A stretch of DNA of 64,000 bases, taken from Fistularia commersonii (lineage: Eukaryota; Chordata; Actinopteri; Syngnathiformes; Fistulariidae). The DNA lies in contig JBBMNZ010000046.1 of assembly GCA_037954325.1 (NCBI GenBank), positions 186,001-250,000 on the forward strand, given 5' to 3'. Shown piece after piece: positions 54,033 through 64,000 of this stretch. How positions within the stretch are numbered: position 1 is the first letter of the stretch; each line of letters begins with the position of its first letter. Below the pieces are notes generated by a model. It did no database searches. It was not told where the DNA came from and saw only the letters and a program-made list of their open reading frames with translations. The translations under genes and the position numbers were made by a program.

Positions 54033-57000
54033 AAAAAGTACTTATCTTACCGATTTGAAGCGTTTTTGATTAGGAGTGGAAATAACTAATGAATTTCATC
54101 AAGCTGGTTTTTGCTGTTGAAATATTTTGTTTAGGACATGATTCTGCACAATATATGTCATATTCAGTGTAATCCCTTCACAAGTTCAAAAGATATAGCC
54201 ATTTGTTCAAAAAGTGCTTATCTCACCGAGTTGAAGCGTTTTTGATTAGGAGTGGAAATAACTTTTGAATTTCATTACGCTGGTTTCTGCTGTTGAAATA
54301 TGTTGTTTAGGACATGATTCTGCACAATATATGTCAAAGTCAGTGTAATCCCTTCATAGGTTAAAAAGATATCGCCATTCGTTCAAAAACTGCTTATCTT
54401 ATCGGGTTGAAGCGTTTTTGATTGAGAGTGGAAATAACTAATTGATTTAATCAAGCTGGTTTCTGCTGTTGAAATATGTTGTTTAGGACATGATTCTGCA
54501 CAACACATGTCAAATTCATTGTAATCCAGCGACAAGATCAAAAGATATAGCCATTCGTGCAAAAAGTGCTTATCTCTACGAGTTGAAGCAATTATGATTA
54601 GGAGTGGCAATAACTAATGAATTTCATCAAGTAGATTTCTACTATTGAAATATGTTGTTTAGGACATGATTCTGCAAAACACATGTCAAATTAAGTGTAA
54701 TCCAGCGATAAGATCAAAAGATATAGCCATTCGTGAAAAAAGTGCTTATCTCACCGAGTTGAGACGTTTCTGATTAGGAGTGGAAATAACTAATGAATTA
54801 CATCAAGCTGGTTCCTGCTGTTAAAATATGTTGTTTAGGACAAGATTCTGCACAAAATATGTCAAATTCAGTATAATCCAGTGACAAGTTCAAAAGATAT
54901 AGCCATTCGATCAAAAAGTGCTTATCTCATCGAGTTGAAGCATTTTTGATTAGTATTGGAAATAACTTTTGAATTTCATCAAGCAGGTTTCTGCTCTTGA
55001 AATTTGTTGTTTAGGACATGATTCTGCACAATATATTTCAAATTCAGTGTAATCCCTTCTCATGTTCAAAAGATATCGCCATTCGTTCAAAAAGTACTTA
55101 TCTCACCGAGTTGAAGCGTTTTTGATTAGGAGTTAAAATAACTTTTGAATTTCATTAAGCTGGTTTCTGCTGTTGAAATATGTTGTTTAGGACATGATTC
55201 TGCACAATATATGTCAAATTCAGTGAAATCCCATCACAGGTCAAAAGATATAGCCATTCGTTCAAAAATTGCTTATCTCACCAAGTTGAAGAGTTTTTGA
55301 TTAGGAGCGGAAATAACTAATGAATTTCATCAAGCTGGTTTCTGCTGTTGAAATATGTTGTTTAGGATATGATTTCTGCACAATATATGTCAAATTCTTG
55401 TGAGCCCATTACAGGTTGAAAAGGATACAGCCATCCGTTCAAAACGTGCTTATGAGACCGAGTTGAAGCGTCTTTGATTAGGAGTGGAAATAACTAATGG
55501 ATATTATCAAGCTGGTTTCTGCTGTTGAAATATGTTGTTTATGACATAATTCTGCACAATATATGTCAAATTAAGTGTAATCCCTTCACAAGTTCAAAAG
55601 ATATAGCCATTCGTTCAAAAAGTACTTATCTCACCAAGTTTAAGCGTTTTTGATTAGGAGTGGAAATAACTTTGAATTTCATCACGCTTGGTTTCTGCTG
55701 TTGAAATATGTTGTTTAGACATGATTCTGCACAATATATGTCAAATTCAGTGTAATCCCTTCATAGGTTCAAAAGATATCGCCATTCGTTCAAAAAGTAC
55801 ATATCTCAACGAGTTGAAGCTTTTTTGGATTCGGAGTGGAAATAATCAATGAATTTCATTAAGCTGGTTTCTGCTCTTGAAATATCTTTTTTAGGATATG
55901 ATTCTGCACAATATATGTCAAATTTAGTGTAAATCACATCACAGGTTCAAAAGGACATAGCCATTCGATCAAAAACTGCTTATCTTATCGGGGTTGAAGC
56001 GTGTTTAATTGAGAGTGGAAATAACTAATGGATTTAATCAAGCTGGTTTCTGCTGTTGAAATATGTTGTTTAGTACATGATTCTGCACAACACATGTCAA
56101 ATTCAGTCTAATCAGCGACAAGATCAAAAGATATAGCCATTCGTGCAAAAAGTGCTTATCTCACCGAGTTGAAGCAATTATGATTAGGAGTGGCAATAAC
56201 TAATGAATTTCATCAAGTAGATTTCTACTGTTGAAATATGTTTTTTAGGACATGATTCTGCACAATATATGTCAAATTCAGTGTAATCCCTTCACAAATT
56301 CAAAAGATACAGCCATTCGTTCAAAAAGTGCTTATCTCACCGAGTTGAAGCGTTTTTGATTAGGAGTTAAAATAACTTTTGAATTTCATCAAGCTGGTTT
56401 CTGCTGTTGAAATATTTTGTTTAGGACATGATTCTGCACAATATATGTCAAATTCTTGTGAGCCCATTACAGGTTGAAAGGATACAGCCATCCGTTCAAA
56501 ACGTGCTTATGAGACCGAGTTGAAGCGTTTTTGATTAGGAGTGGAAATAACTAATGGATATTATCAAGCTGGTTTCTGCTTGTGAAATATGTTGTTTATG
56601 ACATAATTCTGCACAATATATGTCAAATTAAGTGTAATCCCTTCACAAGTTCAAAAGATATAGCCATTCGTTCAAAAAGTACTTATCTCACCGAGTTGAA
56701 GCGTTTTTGGATTCGGAGTGGAAATAATCAATGAATTTCATCAAGCTGGTTTCTGCTCTTGAAATATCTTTTTTAGGATATGATTCTGCACAATATATGT
56801 CAAATTTAGTGTAATCACATCACAGGTTCAAAAGACATAGCCATTCGTTCAAAAACTGCTTATCTTATCGGGTTGAAGCGTGTTTAATTGAGAGTGGAAA
56901 TAACTAATGGATTTAATCAAGCTGGTTTCTGCTGTTGAAATATGTTGTTTAGGACATGATTCTGCACAACACATGTCAAATTCAGTGTAATCCAGCGACA

Positions 57001-58960
57001 AGATCAAAAGATATAGCCATTCGTGCAAAAAGTGCTTATCTCACCGAGTTGAAGCAATTATGATTAGGAGTGGCAATAACTAATGAATTTCATCAACCTG
57101 GTTTCTGCTGTTGAAATATGTTGTTTAGAACATGTTTTTGCACAATATATGTCAAATTCAGTGTAATCCCTTCATAGGTTCAAAAGATATCGCCAGTTGT
57201 TCCAAAAGAACTTATCTCACCGAGTTGACGCGTTTTTGATTAGGAGTGGAAATAACTAATGAATTTCATCAAGCTGGTTTCTGCTGTTGAAATATGTTGT
57301 TTAGGACATGATTTTGCACAATATATGTCAAATTCAGTGTAATCCCTTCACAAGTTCAAAAGATATAGCCATTTGTTCAAAAAGTGACTTATCTCACCGA
57401 GTTGAAGCGTTTTTGATTAGGAGTTGAAATAACTTTTAAATTTCATCAAGCTGGTTTTCTGCTGTTGAAATATGTTGTATAGAACATGTTTCTGCACAAT
57501 ATATGTCAAATTCAGTGTAATCCCTTCATAGGTTCAAAAGATATCGCCAGTCGTTCCAAAAGAACTTATCTCACCGAGTTGAGGCGTTTTTGATTCGGAG
57601 TGGAAATAACCAATGAATTTATTAAAGCTGGTTTCTGCTGTTGAAATATGTTGTTTAGGACATGATTCTTTACAATATATGTCAAAATTTAGTGAAATCC
57701 CATTACAGGTTCAAAGGATATAGCCATTCGTCCAAAAAGTACTTATGTCACCAAGTTGAAGAGTTTTTGATTAGTATTGGAAATAACCAATGAATTACGT
57801 CAAGCTGGTTTCTGCTGTTGAAATATGTTGTTAGGTCAAGATTCTGCACAATATATGTCATATCCATCAAAAGTCCAAAAGATATAGCCATTCGTTCAAA
57901 AAGTGCTTAACTCATCGAGTTGAGACGTTTCTGATTAGAGTGGAAATAACTAATGAATTTCATCACGCTGGTTTCTGCTGTTGATATATGTTGTTTAGAA
58001 CATGATTCTGCACAAAATATGTCAAATTCAGTATAATCCAGCGACAAGTTCAAAAGATATTGCCATTCGATCAAAAAGTGCTTATCTCACCGAGTTGAAG
58101 CATTTTTGAATCGGAGTGGAAATAACTATTGAATTTCATCAAGCTGGTTTCTGCTGTTGATATATGTTGTTTAGGACATGATTCTGCACAATATATGTCA
58201 AATTCTTGTGAGCCCATTACAGGTTGAAAGGATATAGCCATCCGTTCAAAACGTGCTTATGACACAAAGTTGAAGCGTTTTTGATTAGGAGTGGAAATAA
58301 CTAATGGATATTATCAAGCTGGTTTCTGCTGTTGAAATATGTTGTTTAGGACATGATTCTGCACAATATATGTCAAATCCAGTGTAATCCCTTCACAAGT
58401 TCAAAAGATATAGCCATTTGTTCAAAAAGTACTTATCTCACCGAGTTGAAGCGTTTTTGATTAGGAGTGGAAATAACTTTTGAATTTCATCAAGCTGGTA
58501 TCTGCTGTTGAAATATGTTGTTTAGAACATGTTTCTGCACAATATATGTCAAATTCAGTGTAATCCCTTCATAGGTTCAAAAGATATCGCCAGTCGTTCC
58601 AAAAGAACTTATCTCACCGAGTTGAGTCGTTTTTGATTCGGAGTGGAAATAACCAATGAATTTCATCAAGCTGGTTTCTGCTGTTGAAATATGTTGTTTA
58701 GGACATGATTCTGCAAAACACATGTCAAATTCAGTGTAATCCCTTCACAAGATCAAAAGATATAGCCATTCGTGCAAAAAGTGCTTATCTCACCGAGTTG
58801 AAGCAATTTTGATTAGGAGTGGCAATAACTAATGAATTTCATCAAGTAGATTTCTACTGTTGAAATATGTTGTATAGGACATGATTCTGCACAATATATG
58901 TCAAATTCAGTGAAATCCCATCACAGGTTCAAAAGATATAGCCATTCGTTCAAAAAGTGC
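54033..58960. repeat. Divergent mosaic related to 11-13 kb
   Basis: About 28 monomers. 54.77-56.2 kb broadly follows 11.15-12.4 kb, with monomer insertions and many small indels. A second relative lies at 56.4-57.1 kb. Private mutations and single-base indels are denser here than anywhere else in the window. No non-satellite sequence. Confidence 0.75.
55231..56120. other. Cluster of single-base indels
   Basis: About nine one-base gains or losses relative to sister monomers lie within about 900 bp: a missing T (CACAGGTCAAAAG, 55240), extra T (GATTTCTGC, 55374), extra A (GAAAAGG, 55420), missing T (AACTTTGAA, 55671), extra T (CGCTTGG, 55688), missing G (TTTAGACATG, 55719), extra A (GTAAATCAC, 55931), extra G (AAGGACATAG, 55953), extra G (ATCGGGGTTG, 55991) and a missing C (TAATCAGCG, 56112). 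Such changes are nearly absent elsewhere. Confidence 0.8.
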
Positions 58961-60060
58961 TTATCTCACCGAGTTGAAGCATTTTTGATTAGGAGTGGAA
59001 ATAACTAATGAATTTCATCAAGCTGGTTTCTGCTGTTGAAATATGTTGTTTAGGATATGATTCTGCACAATATATGTCAAAGTCAGTGTGATCCCATTAC
59101 AGGTTCAAAGGATATAGCCATTCGTTCAAAAAGGCCTTATCTCACCGAGTTGAAGCGTTTTTGATTAGGAGTGGAAATAACTTTTGAATTTCATCAAGCT
59201 GGTTTCTGCTGTTGAAATATGTTGCTTAGAACATGATTCTGCACAATATATGTCCAATTCAGTGTAATCCCTTCATAGGTTCAAAAGAAATCGCCAGTCA
59301 TTCCAAAAGAACTTATGTCACCGAGTTGAGGCGTCTTTGATTCTGAGTGGAAATAACCAATGAATTTCATCAAGCTGGTTTCTGCTGTTGAAATATGTTG
59401 TTTAGGATATGATTTTGAACAATATATGTCAAATTTAGTGTAATCACATCACAGGTTCAAAAGATATAGCCATTCGTTCAAAAACTGCTTATCTTATCGG
59501 GTTGAAGCTTTTTTGATTAGGAGTGGAAATAACTGATGGATTTCGTTAAGCTGGTTTCTGCTGTTGAAATATGTTGTTAAGGACATGATTCTGCAAAACA
59601 CATGTCAAATTAAGTGTAATCCAGCGATAAGATCAAAAGATATAGCCATTCGTGAAAAAAGTGCTTATCTCACCGAGTTGAGACGTTTCTGATTAGGAGT
59701 GGAAATAACCAATGAATTTCATCAAGCTGGTTCCCGCTGTTGAAATATGCTGTTTAGAACAAGATTCTGCACAAAATATGTCAAATTCAGTATAATCCAG
59801 TGACAAGTTCAAAAGATATAGCCATTCGATCAAAAAGTGCTTATCTCACCGAGTTGAAGCATTTTTGATTCGGAGTGGAAATAACTAATGAATTTCATCA
59901 AGCTGGTTTCTGCTGTTGAAATAGGTTGTTTAGGACAAGATTCTGCACAATATATGTCAACTTCAGTGAAATCCCATCACAGGTTCAAAAAATATAGCCA
60001 TTCGTTCAAAAATTGCTTATCTCACCAAGTTGAAGAGTTTTTGATTAGTATTGGAAATAA
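58961..60060. repeat. Satellite block related to 27.7-28.6 kb
   Basis: Monomer order and markers (GATATGATTTTGAAC near 59410, GGTTCCCGCTG at 59730, CAACTTCAGTG near 59962) follow 23.4-24.4, 27.7-28.6 and 37.0-37.9 kb. It is a fourth dispersed copy of that module. Confidence 0.78.
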
Positions 60061-60065
60061 CTTTT

Positions 60066-61823
60066 GAATTTCATCAAGCTGGTTTCTGCTGTTGAAATAT
60101 GTTGTTTAGGACATGATTCTGCACAATATACGTCAAATTCTTGTGAGCCCATTGCAGGTTGAAAGGATATAGACATCCGTTCAAAATGTGCTTATGAGAC
60201 TGAGTTGAAGCATTTTTGATTAGGAGTGGAAATAACTAATGGATATTATCAAGCTGGTTTCTGCTGTTGAAATATGTTGTTTATGACATAATTCTGCACA
60301 ATATATGTCAAATTAAGTGTAATCCCTTCACAAGTTCAAAAGATATAGCCATTCGTTCAAAAAGTACTTATCTCACCGAGTTGAAGCATTTTTGATTAGG
60401 AGTGGAAATAACTTTTGAATTTCATCAAGCTGGTTTCTGCTGTTGAAATATGTTGTTTAGGACATGATTCTGCAGAAAATATTTCAAATTCCATGTAATC
60501 CAGCAACAAGATCAAAGGATATAGCCATTCTTGCAAATAATGCTTATCTCACCGAGTTGAAGCGTTTTTGATTAGGAGTGGAAATAACTTTTGAATTTCA
60601 TCAAGCTGGTTTCTGTTGTTGAAATATGTTGTTTAGGACATGTTTCTGCACAATATATGTCAAATTCAGTGTGATCCCATTAAAGGTTCAAAGGATATAG
60701 CCATTCGTTCAAAAAGGACTTATCTCACCGAGTTGAAGCGTTTTTGATTAGGAGTGGAAATAACTTTTGAATTTCATCAAGCTGGTTTCTGCTGTTGAAA
60801 TATGTTGTTTAGAACATGATTCTGCACAATATATGTCCAATTCAGTGTAATCCCTTCATAGGTTCAAAAGAAATCGCCAGTCGTTCCAAAAGAACTTATC
60901 TGACCGAGTTGAGGCGTTTTTGATTCGGAGTGGAAATAACCAATGAATTTCATCAAGCTGGTTTCTGCTGTTGAAATATGTTGTTTAGGACATGATTCTG
61001 CACAATATACGTCAAATTCTTGTGAGCCCATTACAGGTTGAAAGGATATAGACATCCGTTCAAAACGTGCTTATGAGACTGAGTTGAAGCATTTTTGATT
61101 AGGAGTGGAAATAACTAATGGATATTATCAAGCTGGTTTCTGCTGTTGAAATATGTTGTTTATGACATAATTCTGCACAATATATGTCAAATTAAGTGTA
61201 ATCCCTTCACAAGTTCAAAAGATATAGCCATTCGTTCAAAAAGTACTTATCTCACCGAGTTGAAGCATTTTTGATTAGGAGTGGAAATAACTTTTTAATT
61301 TCATCAAGCTGGTTTCTGCTGTTGAAATATGTTGTTTAGGACATGATTCTGCAGAAAATATTTCAAATTCAGTGTAATCCAGCAACAAGATCAAAGGATA
61401 TAGACATTCTTGCAAATAATGCTTATCTCACCGAGTTGAAGCGTTTTTGATTAGGAGTGGAAATAACTTTTGAATTTCATCAAGCTGGTTTCTGTTGTTG
61501 AAATATGTTGTTTAGGACATGTTTCTGCACAATATATGTCAAATTCAGTGTGATCCCATTAAAGGTTCAAAGGATATAGCCATTCGTTCAAAAAGGACTT
61601 ATCTCACCGAGTTGAAGCGTTTTTGATTAGGAGTGGAAATAACTTTTGAATTTCATCAAGCTGGTTTCTGCTGTTGAAATATGTTGTTTAGAACATTTTT
61701 CTTCACACTATATGTCCAAATCAGTGTAATCCCTTCATAGGTTCAAAAGAAATCGGCAGTCGTTCCAAAAGAACTTATCTGACCGAGTTGAGGCGTTTTT
61801 GATTCGGAGTGGATATAACCAAT
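60066..61823. repeat. 5-mer tandem duplication (2 x about 879 bp)
   Basis: 60066-60944 and 60945-61823 match at offset 879, one base short of five monomers. Shared private markers are ATATAGACATCCGTTC (60170/61049) and GAAAATATTTC with GCAAATAATGC. Differences include ATTGCAGG against ATTACAGG and ACATTTTTCTTCACACTATATG near 61695 against ACATGATTCTGCACAATATATG near 60816. Confidence 0.85.
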
Positions 61824-64000
61824 GAATTTCATCAAGCTCGTTTGTGCTGTTGAAATATGTTTTTTAGGATATGATTCTGAACAATATATGTCAAATTTAG
61901 TGTAATCACATCACAGGTTCAAAAGATATAGCCATTCGTTCAAAAACTGCTTATCTTATCGGGTTGAAGCGTTTTTGATTAGGAGTTGAAATAACTGATG
62001 GATTTCGTCAAGCTGGTTTTCTGCTGTTGAAATATGTTGTTTAGGACATGATTTTGCAAAACACATGTCAAATTAAGTGTAATCCAGCGAGAAGATCAAA
62101 AGATATAGCCATTCGTGAAAAAAGTGCTTATCTCACCGAGTTGAGACGTTTCTGATTAGGAGTGGAAATAACTAATGAATTTCATCAAGCTGGTTCCCGC
62201 TGTTGAAATATGTTGTTTATGACAAGATTCTGCACAAAATATGTCAAATTCAGTATAATCCAGTGACAAGTTCAAAAGATATAGCCATTCGATCAAAAAG
62301 TGCTTATCTCACCGAGTTGAAGCATTTTTGATTCGGAGTGGAAATAACTAATGAATTTCATCAAGCTGGTTTCTGCTGTTGAAATATGTTGTTTAGGACA
62401 AGATTCTGTACAATATATGTCAACTTCAGTGAAATCCCATCACAGGTTCAAAAAATATAGCCATTCGTTCAAAAATTGCTTATCTCACCAAGTTGAAGAG
62501 TTTTTGATTAGTATTGGAAATAACTTTTGAATTTCATCAAGCTGGTTTCTGCTCTTGAAATTTGTTGTTTAGGACATGATTCTGGACAATATATTTCAAA
62601 TTCAGTGTAATCCCTTCACAAGTTCAAAAGATATCGCCATTCGTTCAAAAAGTACTTATGTCACCGAGTTGAAGCGTTTTTGATTAGGAGTGGAAATAAC
62701 TTTTGAATTTCATCAAGCTGGTTTCTGCTGTTGAAATATGTTCTTTAGGACATGATTCTGCACAATATATGTCAAATTCAGTGAAATCCCATCACAGGTT
62801 CAAAAGATATAGCCATTCGTTCAAAAATTGCTTATCTCACCAAGTTGAAGAGTTTTTGATTAGGAGTGGAAATAACTTTTGAATTTCATCACGCTGGTTT
62901 CTGCTGTTGAAATATGTTGTTTAGGACATGATTCTGCAGAACACATGTCAAATTCAGGGTAATCCAGCGACAAGATCAAAAGATATAGCCATTCGTGCAA
63001 AAAGTGCTTATCTCACCGAGTTGAAGCATTTTTGATTCGGAGTGGAAATAACTAATGAATTTCATCACGCTGGTTTCTGCTGTTGAAATATGTTGTTTAG
63101 AACAAGATTCTGCACAAACTATGTCCAATTCAGTAAAATCCAGTAACAAGTTCAAAAGATATAGCCATTCGATCAAAAAGTGCTTATCTCACCGAGTTGA
63201 AGCATTTTTGATTCGGAGTGGAAATAACTAATGAATTTCATCAAGCTGGTTTCTGCTGTTGAAATATGTTGTTTAGGACAAGATTCTGCACAATATATGT
63301 CAACTTCAGTGAAATCCCATCACAGGTTCAAAAAATATAGCCATTCGTTCAAAAATTGCTTATCTCACCAAGTTGAAGCGTTTTTGATTAGGAGTGGAAA
63401 TAACTTTTGAATTTCGACAAGCTGGTTTCTGCTGTTGAAATATGTTCTTTAGGACATGATTCTGCACAATATATGTCAAATTCAGTGTAATCCCTTCACA
63501 AGTTCAAAAGATATAGCCATTCGTTCAAAAAGTGCTTATCTCACCGAGTTGAAGCATTTTTGATTCGGAGTGGAAATAACTAATGAATTTCATCAAGCTG
63601 GTTTCTGCTGTTGAAATATGTTGTTTAGGACAAGATTCTGCACAATATATGTCAACTTCAGTGAAATCCCATCACAGGTTCAAAAAATATAGCCATTCGT
63701 TCAAAAATTGCTTATCTCACCAAGTTGAAGCGTTTTTGATTAGGAGTGGAAATAACTAATGAATTTCATCAAGCTGGTTTCTGCTGTTGAAATATGTTGT
63801 TTAGGATATGATTCTGCACAATATATGTCAAATTCAGTGTGATCCCATTACAGGTTCAAAGTATATAGCCATTCGTTCAAAAGGGCCTTATCTCACCGAG
63901 TTGAAGCGTTTTTTAATTAGGAGTGGAAATAACTAATGAATTTCATCAAGCTGGTTTCTGCTGTTGAAATATGTTGTTTAGGATATGATTCTGCAAAATA
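61824..64000. repeat. Right-edge mosaic with a 352-bp local duplication
   Basis: About 12 monomers. 63174-63405 and 63526-63757 match at offset 352, a dimer-period duplication carrying ACAAGATTCTGC with CAACTTCAGTG. The window ends inside a GATATGATTCTGC-type monomer. Confidence 0.78.

Larger units (their letters stand above)
1..64000. repeat. Satellite DNA array, 176-bp monomer, about 364 head-to-tail copies
   Basis: The landmark CTGGTTTCTG recurs at 21, 197, 373 and onward at a spacing of 176 bp to 63951, giving about 364 monomers after allowing for short ones. Every stretch read belongs to the same monomer family and all copies have the same orientation. No unique sequence, mobile element, inverted monomer, tRNA/rRNA-like stretch or credible gene was seen. 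Both window ends lie inside a monomer, so the array continues on each side. Length, AT-richness and nested higher-order structure fit a eukaryotic centromeric or pericentromeric satellite. That role is inferred from organisation, not shown by the sequence. The organism is not identified. Confidence 0.97.

Noticed and set aside
1..64000. Regular periodicity considered as a CRISPR array or rDNA/5S array
   Set aside because: The period is 176 bp of repeated sequence with no unique spacers, and no 5S rRNA or tRNA-like promoter boxes or foldable gene were seen.
1..64000. T-runs such as CGTTTTTGATT as terminators or Pol III stop signals
   Set aside because: They are part of every monomer, with no upstream gene or hairpin context.

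Overview
The window is one uninterrupted block of tandemly repeated satellite DNA. From the first base to the last it is made of about 364 head-to-tail copies of an AT-rich (about 35% GC in a consensus-like copy) monomer of 176 bp, all in the same orientation. I found no protein-coding gene, RNA gene, transposon, inversion or unique sequence. The layout is what is expected of a eukaryotic centromeric or pericentromeric satellite array. The species cannot be named from the sequence. The monomer is not the primate alpha satellite (171 bp) or the Arabidopsis, rice or maize centromere repeats as I know them, although short stretches recall alpha satellite.

The monomers fall into recurring subtypes, best told apart by the stretch after the second GTTCAAAA motif (AGTGCTTATCTCACCGAG, ACTGCTTATCTTATCGGG, ATTGCTTATCTCACCAAG, CGTGCTTATGAGACCGAG, AGGACTTATCTC, CCAAAAGAACTTATC, AGTACTTATCTC). 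Subtypes occur in fixed orders, so the array has higher-order repeat (HOR) structure. No single HOR length dominates. Nested duplications of 2, 4, 5, 9, 10, 12, 13, 19, 23-24 and 30 monomers are all visible, as expected from repeated unequal exchange in register.

Layout: 1-10.9 kb holds a 30-mer-scale family with a nested 10-mer tandem duplication (4.94-8.43 kb). 10.9-14.0 kb is a transition. 14.04-20.73 kb is a 19-mer (3,346 bp) present twice, almost identical. 20.7-27.3 kb is a mosaic. 27.3-31.3 kb contains a 9-mer duplication. 30.8-36.65 kb contains a clean tetramer (704 bp) HOR, itself carried in a 13-mer (2,287 bp) duplication and followed by a second 4-mer duplication. 39.2-49.3 kb contains a 24-mer copied as a 23-mer and then partly again as a 10-mer. 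49.3-56 kb returns, in the same order, to sequence closely related to 4.6-12.4 kb. 58.9-64 kb is another mosaic with a 5-mer duplication.

The most interesting items are: one monomer subtype that appears to have built, step by step, a near-palindrome (AGTAGA-TT-TCTACT) nested inside a wider dyad; a subtype whose sequence matches 8 of the 9 essential bases of the CENP-B box; the collinear left/right relationship across about 44 kb; and a local cluster of single-base indels near 55.2-56.1 kb that may reflect assembly error or relaxed homogenisation.
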